Of a stretch of DNA of 64,000 nt, positions 17,788 through 27,175 are shown piece after piece. Position 1 is the first letter of the stretch, and each line of letters starts with the position of its first letter. Made by a program: the position numbers and the translations under genes. Source of the stretch: JBFHFS01 sp041583495. Lineage in GTDB: Bacteria > Bacteroidota > Bacteroidia > Bacteroidales > Marinilabiliaceae. The notes under the pieces are model-generated. The model had not been told where the DNA came from, did not search any database, and was given only the letters and a program-made list of their open reading frames with translations. The stretch lies in NCBI GenBank assembly GCA_041583495.1, contig JBFHFS010000009.1, positions 45,341-109,340 on the forward strand, written 5' to 3'.

Positions 17788-19050
17788 TTATCGTTTGCTG
17801 GTTACATCCTTTTCGTATTGCTGAATATCGGCAATATAAGCTTCACCGGCAACCACCCCTTTTTTCATGCAATAGTAATCGAATACCGCAGCCCAGGGTA
17901 ATGATTTGGCTTCCTCGAGCAATGCCAAACGTTCAAAGTTCTGGCCCTTGGCTTCGTAGGCGCGCAATTGAGCAATCGGTTCCAACAAGGCTTGAAGCAG
18001 GGCTTTTTGCGTTGCACGCACCCCTACTACATAAGCCCCAATACGGTTGATTGAGGCATCAAAATAATCCAGCCCTATATGAACTTTATCTACTGCCCCG
18101 GCACGTACTATTTCCTGAGCAATGGACTGTAATTCGTCACTCAATATGACCACGTGATCGCTGTCCCAACGCACTGGGCGGCTAACATGCAGCATCACTT
18201 CCGGCAAGAAAAGCAACAAAGAAGAAATTTTATCAGAAATAACCTCGGTTGGATGGTAGTGACCTGAGTCGAGTGTTACAACAACATTATTTTTAACGCC
18301 ATAACCCATGTAAAACTCATGAGAACCCACCGTATAACTCTCAGCACCAATGCCGAACAACTTACTCTCAATACAATCTTTCATGTATTGGTCGTTGGTT
18401 TTATATTTGAAGATGGTATCCAGCGAATCTTTCAGATTCTGACGGTATTGCAGACGATCAACGGTCAAATCTTTCGACCCGTCAGGGATCCAGATGTTGT
18501 GCATACATTTTGAGCCCAGCTGACGTCCCATTTCTTCAGCGATTTTACGACATCTAATGACATGCTCGATCCAGAATTCACGGATTGCAGGATCGCGGTG
18601 AGACAAGGTAAATCCATCGGCCGATTTATCGTGTGAAAAACAGGTACAATTGAAATCAAGCTTATAATTTTTAGCCTTTGCCCAATCGATCCAACCCTGG
18701 AAGTGTTTAGGTTCTATTTGGTTGCGGTCGACTGATTCGCCGCCAAAATCGCCATAAAAAGCGTGGATATTAACGCGGTGTTCTCCCGGAATCAAGGACA
18801 TCGCTTTGTCAATGTCGGCACGAAGTTCTGAAATTGAGCTGGCCTTTCCGGGATAATTTCCGGTAGCCTGAATTCCTCCGGTAAGCTCCCCGTCGGCATT
18901 TTCGAAACCACTTACATCATCAGCCTGCCAGCAGTGCAATGAGATTGGAAGTTTGTCTAATTGTTCCACTGCTTTTTCTACATCGATACCTAGATCTGCA
19001 TAACGTACTTTGGCAAATTCAAATGCCTGGATAATCTGAGATTCTTTCAT
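17788..19050 (-). CDS. rhaA: L-rhamnose isomerase
   Basis: 420 residues from the ATG at 19050 (MKESQIIQAFEFAKVRYADL); an in-frame codon 4 residues earlier is the alternative. RhaA converts L-rhamnose to L-rhamnulose in the cytoplasm. Family features: ISLHCWQADDVSGFE near the N-terminus, NIHAFYGDFGGESVDRNQIE, LDFNCTCFSHDKSADGFTLS, a metal-site region VVVTLDSGHYHPTEVISDKIS, and LHVSRPVRWDSDHVVILSDEL. Length matches RhaA of Bacteroidota and Gammaproteobacteria. It is monocistronic: a strong terminator follows and a divergent AraC-type regulator lies upstream. Rhamnulokinase and rhamnulose-1-phosphate aldolase, the next two steps, are not in the window. Confidence 0.96.
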   Translation of the reverse strand: MKESQIIQAFEFAKVRYADLGIDVEKAVEQLDKLPISLHCWQADDVSGFENADGELTGGIQATGNYPGKASSISELRADIDKAMSLIPGEHRVNIHAFYGDFGGESVDRNQIEPKHFQGWIDWAKAKNYKLDFNCTCFSHDKSADGFTLSHRDPAIREFWIEHVIRCRKIAEEMGRQLGSKCMHNIWIPDGSKDLTVDRLQYRQNLKDSLDTIFKYKTNDQYMKDCIESKLFGIGAESYTVGSHEFYMGYGVKNNVVVTLDSGHYHPTEVISDKISSLLLFLPEVMLHVSRPVRWDSDHVVILSDELQSIAQEIVRAGAVDKVHIGLDYFDASINRIGAYVVGVRATQKALLQALLEPIAQLRAYEAKGQNFERLALLEEAKSLPWAAVFDYYCMKKGVVAGEAYIADIQQYEKDVTSKR

Positions 19051-19165
19051 TTTAATTATCAATTAATTTATTGTTATAAAAATTTTAACTTGCAAACATT
19101 ATCTACGATGACATTTTTCTCTGATTTTGTAAGTATAAAGTTACTTAGTAATTAATGCCAAACAA

Positions 19166-19192
19166 TGTGTGAAATGATTCTTGTTTTACACA
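19166..19192. promoter_or_regulatory. Candidate operator between rhaA and the AraC-type regulator
   Basis: TGTGTGAAA (19166-19174) and TTTTACACA (19184-19192) form an inverted repeat (8 of 9 matched) with a 9-base spacer. It lies 16-42 bases before the regulator start and 115-142 bases before the rhaA start, a suitable place for the AraC-type protein to control itself and rhaA. Confidence 0.5.
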
Positions 19193-19207
19193 AAATGACA
19201 CCTGCTT

Positions 19208-20092
19208 ATGCCCAATGACTCGTTCGTAAAATACATTAACGCCAGTCCACTTGACAAAGAGTGGGGTTTATACATGACCGTAGCCGGATATGCTCAAATA
19301 CCACCCGCCATCACTTACCCACCCCGGGAGCATCCAAGCGGTTATTATTTTACCTGGGAAAAAGGAAGAATACTTCAGGAGTATCAAATCAATTACATCA
19401 CCGAAGGATCAGGAATTTTTGAGAGTGCTGCCGGCCAAATCAAGGTAGTATCGGGTTCTGTAATCATTCTGCGACCCGGGATGTGGCATCGGTACAAGCC
19501 GGACCCTGACTCCGGATGGAACGAACATTACATCGGATTTAATGGTGATTTTTGTTCCAATTTTTTCCAGGAAACGTTTTTTCAATCAGCAAAACCGGTC
19601 ATCTACGTTGGGTTTCAGGAAAGCATGTTGAAATTATTTTTTGATATAATTCAAATAGTGAAAGATGAAAAGACCGGTCATCAACAAGTTTTGGCCGCAA
19701 GTTCAATAATGATTCTAAGTAAAATTCTGTCGGTAGTCCGGAATAAGGAATTTGCAGGGAAATCGATTGAACGTACCATTCGGAAAGCGTGTATGTTTTT
19801 CAGGGAAAATATCAATAAGAATATTATCATCGAAGATCTTGCGAGTGAGTTACACGTGGGTTATTCCTACTTCAGGCAAATGTTCAAAAAATACACTGGA
19901 ATATCTCCTGTTCAATATCACTTAGCTCTAAGAATACAACGCGCCAAAGAGTTGTTGGTTTCCACTGATCTAAGTTTCAAAGAAATTGCCATTGAACTAG
20001 GGTTTGAATCGTACTTTTATTTTTCCAGAGTTTTCAAGGATAAAACTGGTCAGAGTCCCAAGGAATTTAAAAAGGAGAATTTCCGGGTTTAA
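19208..20092 (+). CDS. AraC-family transcription regulator, probably rhamnose-responsive
   Basis: 294 residues. Residues about 20-150 are a cupin-like AraC ligand-binding domain (ILQEYQINYITEGSGIFES; VVSGSVIILRPGMWHRYKP). Residues about 188-292 are the double helix-turn-helix: IEDLASELHVGYSYFRQMFKK and the conserved signature KEIAIELGFESYFYFSRVFK. It is the only intact regulator in the window and is divergent from rhaA, sharing a 157-base control region with an inverted repeat. Control of L-rhamnose use by this protein is inferred from position. Its stop codon overlaps that of the convergent downstream gene by four bases (TTAA). Confidence 0.9.
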   Translation: MPNDSFVKYINASPLDKEWGLYMTVAGYAQIPPAITYPPREHPSGYYFTWEKGRILQEYQINYITEGSGIFESAAGQIKVVSGSVIILRPGMWHRYKPDPDSGWNEHYIGFNGDFCSNFFQETFFQSAKPVIYVGFQESMLKLFFDIIQIVKDEKTGHQQVLAASSIMILSKILSVVRNKEFAGKSIERTIRKACMFFRENINKNIIIEDLASELHVGYSYFRQMFKKYTGISPVQYHLALRIQRAKELLVSTDLSFKEIAIELGFESYFYFSRVFKDKTGQSPKEFKKENFRV

Positions 20093-21075
20093 TCGTCCCT
20101 ATTGGCATCCTTAATTTCGTTCAAATTGTTCAGAAAAAATCGTTTGATATCCTCCATGGTGGCATGGGTCGACTGCCCCAAAACATAACCAAAAACCATT
20201 CCGGCATCAGAAGCATCCCCTTCAGCGTTCCCGTTATGCCCAATTTCAGGAGCTCCGGCAGCTTTTAAGCGGCCGAGTACCCATTCGCCTTTTGTTCCGG
20301 AGAAACCAAACCCCTCAACATGTTGGCCATAACCGGCAAGCCATTGCCAGGCGGTACTACCCGGACGTTTCGATCTTGGGCTTTGCTCCCATGCCGTTGA
20401 ATTTTGCGATTGGTTAAGCCCCCCATCTTTGCGACCGTTAACCAGAGGGGAGGTAGAATCGATAAATGTTGATTCGGGGGAAAGCCGTTTCAAATCGTCC
20501 CAATTGTTTCGGTAATCCGGATGGTCGCTCTTTTTCCGGCAGGTTTGCTCATTGGCGGTCGAGTGGGACAAAAAAGTAATCGAACTCAAAACGCCTGGGG
20601 ATGCGCCATCCTCAATAGCTTTTTTAAGAGCCAGCCAGGGAACCTGAACACCTCCCGCACAAATCATGATTAACGGACTATTTTTCGATGACCGGCCCAT
20701 CTGTTTTGCAAGATGGGCAATGGCATCTTTCCGTTCTTTTTCTGAACGGGAAACATCGAAGAATGCATCGTCTCCATTTTCTTCCTGGATAATTCCGAAG
20801 AGTACGGCGGTTTGAAGCACACTTTTGCGATGTTCATCGGCATGCTTAGGTTCACCGCCAAAATTGGTATTGAAGTGGAAATGCACAATTTGTTCAGCTA
20901 TGCCTGCGCGGTCGAATAAAGCCAGTGTCATGGCAGATGCTGCCACATCATCGCGATCCTGATTGTATCCATCGCATGAATAGGCATAACGGTATCTGAC
21001 CTTTTGTTTGGCCTGAATTTCTCCAGCAGTTCCATTTATTAACAGCCCCAGGATTAACAACATTAAATTCCTCAT
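20089..21075 (-). CDS. Secreted protein, possibly nucleoside-hydrolase-like, function unknown
   Basis: 328 residues with a signal peptide (MRNLMLLILGLLINGTAG). The segment SCDGYNQDRDDVAASAMTLA has the Asp-rich spacing (DxxxxDxDD) seen at the metal site of inosine-uridine hydrolase-like folds, and LIMICAGGVQVPWLALKKAI and SITFLSHSTANEQ fit an alpha/beta layout. The resemblance is weak; call it unknown. Its start overlaps the stop of the upstream gene as ATGA, so the two are translationally coupled and probably act together. The mature protein would be periplasmic. Confidence 0.6.
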   Translation of the reverse strand: MRNLMLLILGLLINGTAGEIQAKQKVRYRYAYSCDGYNQDRDDVAASAMTLALFDRAGIAEQIVHFHFNTNFGGEPKHADEHRKSVLQTAVLFGIIQEENGDDAFFDVSRSEKERKDAIAHLAKQMGRSSKNSPLIMICAGGVQVPWLALKKAIEDGASPGVLSSITFLSHSTANEQTCRKKSDHPDYRNNWDDLKRLSPESTFIDSTSPLVNGRKDGGLNQSQNSTAWEQSPRSKRPGSTAWQWLAGYGQHVEGFGFSGTKGEWVLGRLKAAGAPEIGHNGNAEGDASDAGMVFGYVLGQSTHATMEDIKRFFLNNLNEIKDANRDD

Positions 21076-23204
21076 GGCCTTTTATTTTGATCTAAGATAA
21101 AATAGATGTTTTCAGCTATTGGGCCGGGAATGATCATCATTCCCCCAAAATTTCCGGTAACACTGTTGTGGGTATCAGGGAAAGCATAGTCGAAATCGCC
21201 CCGCTGATAAGCTTCGTAACTTTCGGGAAGATTGTGTGGGAACCAGTTTTGATCGGTATGAATGTTCATCCAACGAATGGCCGCATTGGTAATCCCTTTT
21301 TGAAATTTGAGCCAATCGATCTCCGGATCCACTTCCGTCCAGCAAATATTTCGTTGCGACAGGGTACTGAAAACCGAAAGCACCTCCCACTGCACATGAT
21401 CGCGCACCCAATTGGCAAAGTACCAGTCGCTCGAACTCAATACCGGCTTGGTACAATATAGGTTATTCACATTTTCCGGTTCCCAGAAATGGGTAAACCC
21501 CAGCAAAGTGCGCATCCAGTAAATGGCTTTTTCCTTATATTTTGAATCGCCTAATTCCTGAAAGGCCAGGAAATTCGCCAGAGAAGCATGTCCTGCCGCC
21601 AAAAGATTGGCGGCATGCAATGGTGTTTCCCAATAATCACCCGCTTCGGGACGTTGCATATCCAGGCAAAAATCAACCGCTTTTTTAGCAGCCTCGGTGT
21701 ACTTTTTATCGCCTGTTTTTTTCCCGATATCAAACAGTTTGATGGCGGGGTTGATGGTAATATCCAAAGCGGTTTCGCCAGTCAGTCCCATCGGTTCAAT
21801 AAACGAGGTAGCCACCATGAAATCGTCTTTCCCGACCATATCAGGATGAAAGGGGAAAGAACCATCTCCCTGCTGTTTGGCAATTATCCGATCACCTTCA
21901 CTTTTCAAGGCATCCATCACCTCGTTGGGTTGCTCATTCCGAATGTCCTGTTGAGAAAGACACCAGTTAATTTTCGATTTTAACTCTTTAGCCAGTTGAG
22001 TCTTTTTATTTTCTTCCACAAAGCGGGAAAGAAACCCAGGCACGTTTGGCCGGGCCTTATCCTGAGGACGTTGCAGCAAGCCAAAGCCGGCTCCTTCATG
22101 CCAGAAGTTGGTATTGTAGGCGTTTGCTATTTTACGGAGCGTTTCCTGGTAGCTCCATCTGGGTTCAGAGGGCTCGGGCAATCCATGACGTTTCACCCAA
22201 TCCGTCATCGCAAAAACGCTGTTTCCATTACTCAGCCATACTTCAGCATCAAAATTGATCATCTGACCGATTTTCAATTCCAGCGGAATCTGTGCGACTA
22301 CTTCGTTTTCATGACCTTCAATGGTTGCATCAGGAACCATCAAGCCCATCAATTGGTTGTTTTTCCGGTCGATGAAATTGGGCGATGAAAATACCGGTTG
22401 CTGCACATGCTGACGGTAATTGAACCATCGGGTGGCCCGTTGGTTGGGATCCCAGGACATGGCAATGGCGGTCCCCTCGTGGCTGATGGCCATCAACGGA
22501 GCGGTAACTTTGTAAGGATGGGGTGCAATACGCAAAGCCCATGGATCCTTGAAAAAGTCTGTTCCGCTGGTCCATTCATCATTAATTGCCCAATCGACAC
22601 CGGGCAAAATGGCATCGTCTTTTTCAATTCCGAAAGAAGATTCACCCACTTTTAGCCATGGGCCCCGAATGTAGCGTGCATTGTAATTTCCGGTTGATTT
22701 AAGCCGGTATTTAAGTTTCAGCAATGCAGCCTCTGGAACCAGCGTGATCGATACCGTTCCCACGATTGCCGGTTCGGTGAATGGATAAACCATCCAGTTA
22801 TCGAACGAGGTATTGTGAAGCACATCACGAACCACCACCGATTTTACGTTGAATTCCAGCGTCTCTCCTTCCGAATCCTGCCTTCTCGAAACCGAATCGG
22901 CCACCAACTGCATGGGGATGTCCTGATCGCGCAACATGATTTCGCCCAAATGCTCCAAAACCGCCATAAACTTTCCGGAGCCGGTTGAGATTTCACCCCA
23001 GCCCCATCCATTCAGTCGTTTGAACAGCTGCACCTGAATTTGGTCGTTTTTTAGGTCAACAGACTCGTTGGCATAACTGGTTCGCACATAGCGATGTTTT
23101 ATCCCGGATTTTATTTCAGTATTCAACGCTGTTTGGGCGTTAGAAATGAGGCAAAACAGCAACAGGGTTTGCACCCCAATTAGTCGATATAATTTTAGTT
23201 TCAT
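21072..23204 (-). CDS. Large secreted protein with probable alpha/alpha-barrel domain, family unknown
   Basis: 710 residues, signal peptide ending near LISNAQ (residue 24). The N-terminal half (30-330) is beta-rich, with many aromatic residues (RLNGWGWGEISTG, RATRWFNYRQHVQQ). The C-terminal half (345-705) is helical with repeat-like AAKKAVDFCLDMQRPEAGDY, AGHASLANFLAFQELGDSKY and SSDWYFANWVRDHVQWEVLS, as in six-hairpin glycosidases and polysaccharide lyases. A beta-sandwich followed or preceded by an alpha/alpha toroid is a common lyase and GH architecture. It lies 11 bases after a GH78 gene and overlaps the next gene by ATGA. It is a candidate for the backbone-cleaving enzyme missing from the locus; I do not recognise its family. 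Confidence 0.65.
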   Translation of the reverse strand: MKLKLYRLIGVQTLLLFCLISNAQTALNTEIKSGIKHRYVRTSYANESVDLKNDQIQVQLFKRLNGWGWGEISTGSGKFMAVLEHLGEIMLRDQDIPMQLVADSVSRRQDSEGETLEFNVKSVVVRDVLHNTSFDNWMVYPFTEPAIVGTVSITLVPEAALLKLKYRLKSTGNYNARYIRGPWLKVGESSFGIEKDDAILPGVDWAINDEWTSGTDFFKDPWALRIAPHPYKVTAPLMAISHEGTAIAMSWDPNQRATRWFNYRQHVQQPVFSSPNFIDRKNNQLMGLMVPDATIEGHENEVVAQIPLELKIGQMINFDAEVWLSNGNSVFAMTDWVKRHGLPEPSEPRWSYQETLRKIANAYNTNFWHEGAGFGLLQRPQDKARPNVPGFLSRFVEENKKTQLAKELKSKINWCLSQQDIRNEQPNEVMDALKSEGDRIIAKQQGDGSFPFHPDMVGKDDFMVATSFIEPMGLTGETALDITINPAIKLFDIGKKTGDKKYTEAAKKAVDFCLDMQRPEAGDYWETPLHAANLLAAGHASLANFLAFQELGDSKYKEKAIYWMRTLLGFTHFWEPENVNNLYCTKPVLSSSDWYFANWVRDHVQWEVLSVFSTLSQRNICWTEVDPEIDWLKFQKGITNAAIRWMNIHTDQNWFPHNLPESYEAYQRGDFDYAFPDTHNSVTGNFGGMMIIPGPIAENIYFILDQNKRP

Positions 23205-23215
23205 GATGATTGTTT

Positions 23216-26029
23216 TTATTTTTTAAATTCGATCCGGTAACTCCCTGAGGTGACAACCAGTCTGTTTTTTTGTGTTTGGTCATATGGATGGATCGCCGGG
23301 TTGGGATCCAATTTTGCCGGTACGCCATTTACCACCACCGTCTCAATACTTTCGGGCAAAATAACATTGGCCTTACAGTTAACCGGAACCTTCACCCCGA
23401 GGGTATAGTTTCCAGTAAGATCCTTTACCCAATCCACTTCTATCGGTCCATGAATAGAATTGTAAGTTGCTTCAGCATGGCTGATCCGGTCAACAAATTT
23501 AGGTTCAACATCAATTACTTCGAAGCCCGGATGGTCACTATTAGAATGGATTCCGGCCACATGCCTGATGAGATAATTATCCACAAAGCCCATGAAATGG
23601 TGGATGTGGGAACTTCTGTCTTCCCAGTGTTCCCAAACGGTGGTTGCCCCATTTTCGAGCATAAACCCGTACCCCGGATAGGTTTTGTTAATGGCAACCT
23701 GATAGGCCAGCTCGCTGTTTCCGGTTTGAGGCATCAGTTCCCAAAGGGCAAGTCCGGTAAAAATACCGCCGTAAAAATGGTTTTGACGCTCTGTTGAAAT
23801 ATCTTGTAACAGCCGATCCAACACCTGTTTCTGATGTTCCGGTTTAACAATTCCGTATTGCAAAGCCATGGCGTTTGGCCCCTGCCGGTAGTCCGTTGGT
23901 TTAACTCCGCCAAAAAGCATCTGTTTTTCATCGAAACAATATTTATAAATGGCCTCCCGAACCCGTTCAGACTGATTGTGATAATCTTCTGCCTCTTTCT
24001 TTTTACCGAGGATCTCAGCCATTTTTGACAACCGTTTCAGGACCAGAAAAAAGTTCATGGTAGTATAAACTTCAGGACCTTCATCGCCAATGTTTCCATG
24101 TGGAGAACACCAATCGGCCAGCACATCCGTAAAAAGGCCCGGCTTTCCTTCCACTCCGTTATATTTCCAGGCTCCGTTCGTAAACCGTTTCATCTTGTCC
24201 CAATATATTTGGAACAGCCGGGTATCCCCGTAATATTGATACATGTACCAGGGAACATGGACACAAGCAGAAGGCCAAAGAATCGATCGTCCTTTGGTGT
24301 ACTGATTATCGGGAGCAATGGTTGACATGCGGCCAACAGAATCCTGGGTATCGAACATGTCGCGGGTAAATTTGGTCATCAGGGCCGCCAGATCGTAATT
24401 GGCCATTCCATATTCCATCCCGGTAACGGCATCGCCCATCCAACCGTTTTTTTCGCGGTGAGGACAATCTGTGGGGATGCTGTGCAAATTTGAAATCATT
24501 GATTTCCGGCACATCCTGTGAATCGCATTCAAGGTAGAGTCAGAACATTCAAAAGACCCCACCTCTGCAACATCACTGTTTACCTGACAAATGTCTATAT
24601 CGTCGATAGTTGCCGGTTTTGGGAGGCCAAAGATACTGACATAGCGAAATCCGTGGTAAGAAAAGCGGCATTCTGCTATTTCTCCGGGTTCCCCTTTAGC
24701 GATGTATCCCATTTGCTGGTATCCTCCCGGTTGCCCATGAGCGCGGGGATCTTCATTTTCACCATAATATATGGTTATTCGGGTACCTTTGGGGGCATTC
24801 ACTTTCAAGCGAATCCAGCCTGCCATATTGGTTCCGGCATCCATCCAGGTGCTTCCCCATTCACCTCTGGTGATTCTTACCGGTTTTATTGTTTGCACAA
24901 CCCTGATGGGTTCGCACAACTGTGATTTCAATTCCCCCCCAGGCGCCGGAGCGGATTGAACAGGGTCCCATCCGGAGTCATCCAATTCGGGCTTTGACCA
25001 ATCTTTAATTTCTTTGGTGGCATCGTATAATTCGCCCATACGTGGTCCATCGTAAACAAGAGGCCCGCCGGTAACCTTCCAGCTTAAATCGCTCACGATA
25101 TCATCTTCTGTTCCATCGGCATAAGTAACTTTGAAACGACAAATTAATTTGGGCTGACCGATGTATCCATTTTTTTTGTAAAAGCCCCAATGATCCACCG
25201 CCAGCTGACCGTAATGACCACGCCCAAGCATCACTCCAAATACGTTAGTGCCATTTTTCAGCTTATCTGTGATGTCGTGGGTTACATACAACAGTGTCTT
25301 CTTATAATTGGTCCAGCCGGGATCCAAAACATGGTCACCCACCTTCTCCCCATTGATAAGGAGCTCGTGATAACCAATCCCACAAACGAAGGCCTGTGCA
25401 TTCGCAACTTCCTTTTTCACGGTAAATTCCTTTCGATACAGCGGAGCCGGATCGAAGGGTTTGGGGTCATGAAAATGGTAGCGTTCAAAAATATTCATCC
25501 GGGCGCCAAAATAACCTGGCAGGTATAGTTCGGTACACTTCAACTCAGTCTCCTTTCGCTGCCACCAGTCGGTTTCCCATTCGTTTTGTGGTTTCCAGGC
25601 AATCCAGCGGGCACCTTTCCAGTCTTCGGCACGAAAAAGTCCGGTGGAAAATCCGGCTATTTCGCTCCATTCGAAGGATTCACTGTTTTTATCCCACACC
25701 TTAACCTTCCAGAAATATTGGGATGCCGGCTTAAGGGGCTTCCCCCGGTAAACCACATGGGTCGACTGGTCACTTTTAATTTTTCCAGAATCGAAAGCAT
25801 CGCCAATATTCCTGTCGATATTCTCTTTTGAGGTAGCCACCAACAGCTGATAAGCCGTTTGAACCTGACCATTCTCTTCTGAGACCAACTGCCAGTAAAA
25901 TCGAGGATCAGGCATATCAATCCCCTGAGGGTTGCTGAGGTATTCACATTTCAGATTGACCGCTTTAATTTGGGCGGCGGCAATGAAAATATTAAGTGAG
26001 AAGAAAGTAAACAGTACTATTTTTTTCAT
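23216..26029 (-). CDS. GH78 alpha-L-rhamnosidase (copy 2)
   Basis: 937 residues, signal peptide MKKIVLFTFFSLNIFIAAAQ. Full GH78 domain order as in copy 1. The catalytic stretch DCPHREKNGWMGD is at 521-533 (Glu526 as general acid) and TTVWEHWEDRSSHIHHFMGF near 790 supplies the second glutamate region. An insertion at about 150-195 (WETDWWQRKETELK to ERYHFHDPKPF) is absent from the other three copies and may shape the substrate pocket. It is 21 bases downstream of the PKD protein gene and 11 bases before the 710-residue unknown protein, so part of one operon. Confidence 0.93.
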   Translation of the reverse strand: MKKIVLFTFFSLNIFIAAAQIKAVNLKCEYLSNPQGIDMPDPRFYWQLVSEENGQVQTAYQLLVATSKENIDRNIGDAFDSGKIKSDQSTHVVYRGKPLKPASQYFWKVKVWDKNSESFEWSEIAGFSTGLFRAEDWKGARWIAWKPQNEWETDWWQRKETELKCTELYLPGYFGARMNIFERYHFHDPKPFDPAPLYRKEFTVKKEVANAQAFVCGIGYHELLINGEKVGDHVLDPGWTNYKKTLLYVTHDITDKLKNGTNVFGVMLGRGHYGQLAVDHWGFYKKNGYIGQPKLICRFKVTYADGTEDDIVSDLSWKVTGGPLVYDGPRMGELYDATKEIKDWSKPELDDSGWDPVQSAPAPGGELKSQLCEPIRVVQTIKPVRITRGEWGSTWMDAGTNMAGWIRLKVNAPKGTRITIYYGENEDPRAHGQPGGYQQMGYIAKGEPGEIAECRFSYHGFRYVSIFGLPKPATIDDIDICQVNSDVAEVGSFECSDSTLNAIHRMCRKSMISNLHSIPTDCPHREKNGWMGDAVTGMEYGMANYDLAALMTKFTRDMFDTQDSVGRMSTIAPDNQYTKGRSILWPSACVHVPWYMYQYYGDTRLFQIYWDKMKRFTNGAWKYNGVEGKPGLFTDVLADWCSPHGNIGDEGPEVYTTMNFFLVLKRLSKMAEILGKKKEAEDYHNQSERVREAIYKYCFDEKQMLFGGVKPTDYRQGPNAMALQYGIVKPEHQKQVLDRLLQDISTERQNHFYGGIFTGLALWELMPQTGNSELAYQVAINKTYPGYGFMLENGATTVWEHWEDRSSHIHHFMGFVDNYLIRHVAGIHSNSDHPGFEVIDVEPKFVDRISHAEATYNSIHGPIEVDWVKDLTGNYTLGVKVPVNCKANVILPESIETVVVNGVPAKLDPNPAIHPYDQTQKNRLVVTSGSYRIEFKK

Positions 26030-26050
26030 TTCATATTGGATTTAAAGTAC

Positions 26051-27145
26051 TTACCTGGTGACCACATCCCACACTTTCGACCTAACTGATTTTCCTGCCG
26101 GGCCTTCAACAGTGAGTATAACGACCCACTCCTTCCCTGTTTTATACTGATGAACCGGATTCTTCTCATCAGATGTTGTTCCATCGCCAAAATCCCAATG
26201 GTACTGGGTAATCTCACCCTCCGAAGTGTCGTAAAACCTGATAATTCGTTCGTCCCTGTTTTCGGTAACAAATTTCCAATTGGCCTCAATCGCTTTTTTG
26301 AGATGGTTTTCCAGTGGCATCAGACGGAAAGCGCACAAGTATGAGGCATTGCTGATCATCTTTAAATCGTGCGACAGGTTCATAAATGCTTTACATTGTT
26401 CACCGTCAAAATCCAGCATCGACCACGACAAACCAATCAATTGGTTTTCTTTCAGTCTTGAAACGACTGAATGCCCGGGTCCGTCCACCGAAGCATAATC
26501 GAAAGGAGTTATGTAAAACTCCATCCGGAGCCGACCACTCTGCCCCGATTTAAAGTTGTACTTATAGGCCACATTGGCATAAGGAAATTCTTTGATCCAC
26601 GGGGTTCCGCCCCAGGGCATTGCCCAATCCTTATCCTGAACAGGGGTAAAAACATGGTAATTCTGGGCATGAGCGCCATGTCCCTTAAAATACAGATCGG
26701 CAATCGTTAATTGGTTCGAGTTTTCATTGTTTTTATAAATAAAGTTACCACCCGACAGGTCCGCATCGACCACCAACTCAAAGATATCCTGACGGAGGGC
26801 CGGATCGCTGAAATCCCAGTAATCATCGAAAGCATCGATATAAAAATACAACCGGTTCAGGTCTTTCACCCAGCCGACTTTGACCTTCAGGTCAAAATCT
26901 TTGGGGTTCTGCGGTACCCCCTGACCAAACTTTGTATTCTCAAGCTGATCAATGCCGATGGAATACGAATCAGGAACCATACTCCAGTCGGAGAAATCTC
27001 CATCTATCCGGGGTATCAGATTCTGAGGAAACTGGAATATTTTATAGGTAATTTCCGGTTTTGCAAAGGCAAAAACTTCATGAAATTGGGATACAAAAAA
27101 AACACTTAATGTACAGAGCAATAGAGTTTTTCTTATTTTATTCAT
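26051..27145 (-). CDS. Secreted protein with CBM9/DOMON-like domain and PKD domain
   Basis: 364 residues, signal peptide ending near HEVFAFA. Residues about 35-270 resemble a family 9 carbohydrate-binding-like beta-sandwich (RIDGDFSDWSMVPDSYSIGI; LYFYIDAFDDYWDFSDPA; DIFELVVDADLSGG). Residues about 290-364 form a PKD domain with the hallmark YHWDFGDGTTSDEKNPVHQY. There is no catalytic signature. It probably binds the polysaccharide or its oligosaccharides at the cell surface or in the periplasm. It lies 30 bases after the T9SS protein gene and 21 before GH78 copy 2. Confidence 0.75.
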   Translation of the reverse strand: MNKIRKTLLLCTLSVFFVSQFHEVFAFAKPEITYKIFQFPQNLIPRIDGDFSDWSMVPDSYSIGIDQLENTKFGQGVPQNPKDFDLKVKVGWVKDLNRLYFYIDAFDDYWDFSDPALRQDIFELVVDADLSGGNFIYKNNENSNQLTIADLYFKGHGAHAQNYHVFTPVQDKDWAMPWGGTPWIKEFPYANVAYKYNFKSGQSGRLRMEFYITPFDYASVDGPGHSVVSRLKENQLIGLSWSMLDFDGEQCKAFMNLSHDLKMISNASYLCAFRLMPLENHLKKAIEANWKFVTENRDERIIRFYDTSEGEITQYHWDFGDGTTSDEKNPVHQYKTGKEWVVILTVEGPAGKSVRSKVWDVVTR

Positions 27146-27175
27146 CTGTCGGGCCTTTAATTAATTGATTTTTTA

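Noticed and set aside
23270..23797. 175-codon plus-strand open frame
   Set aside because: Antisense to the C-terminal part of GH78 copy 2.
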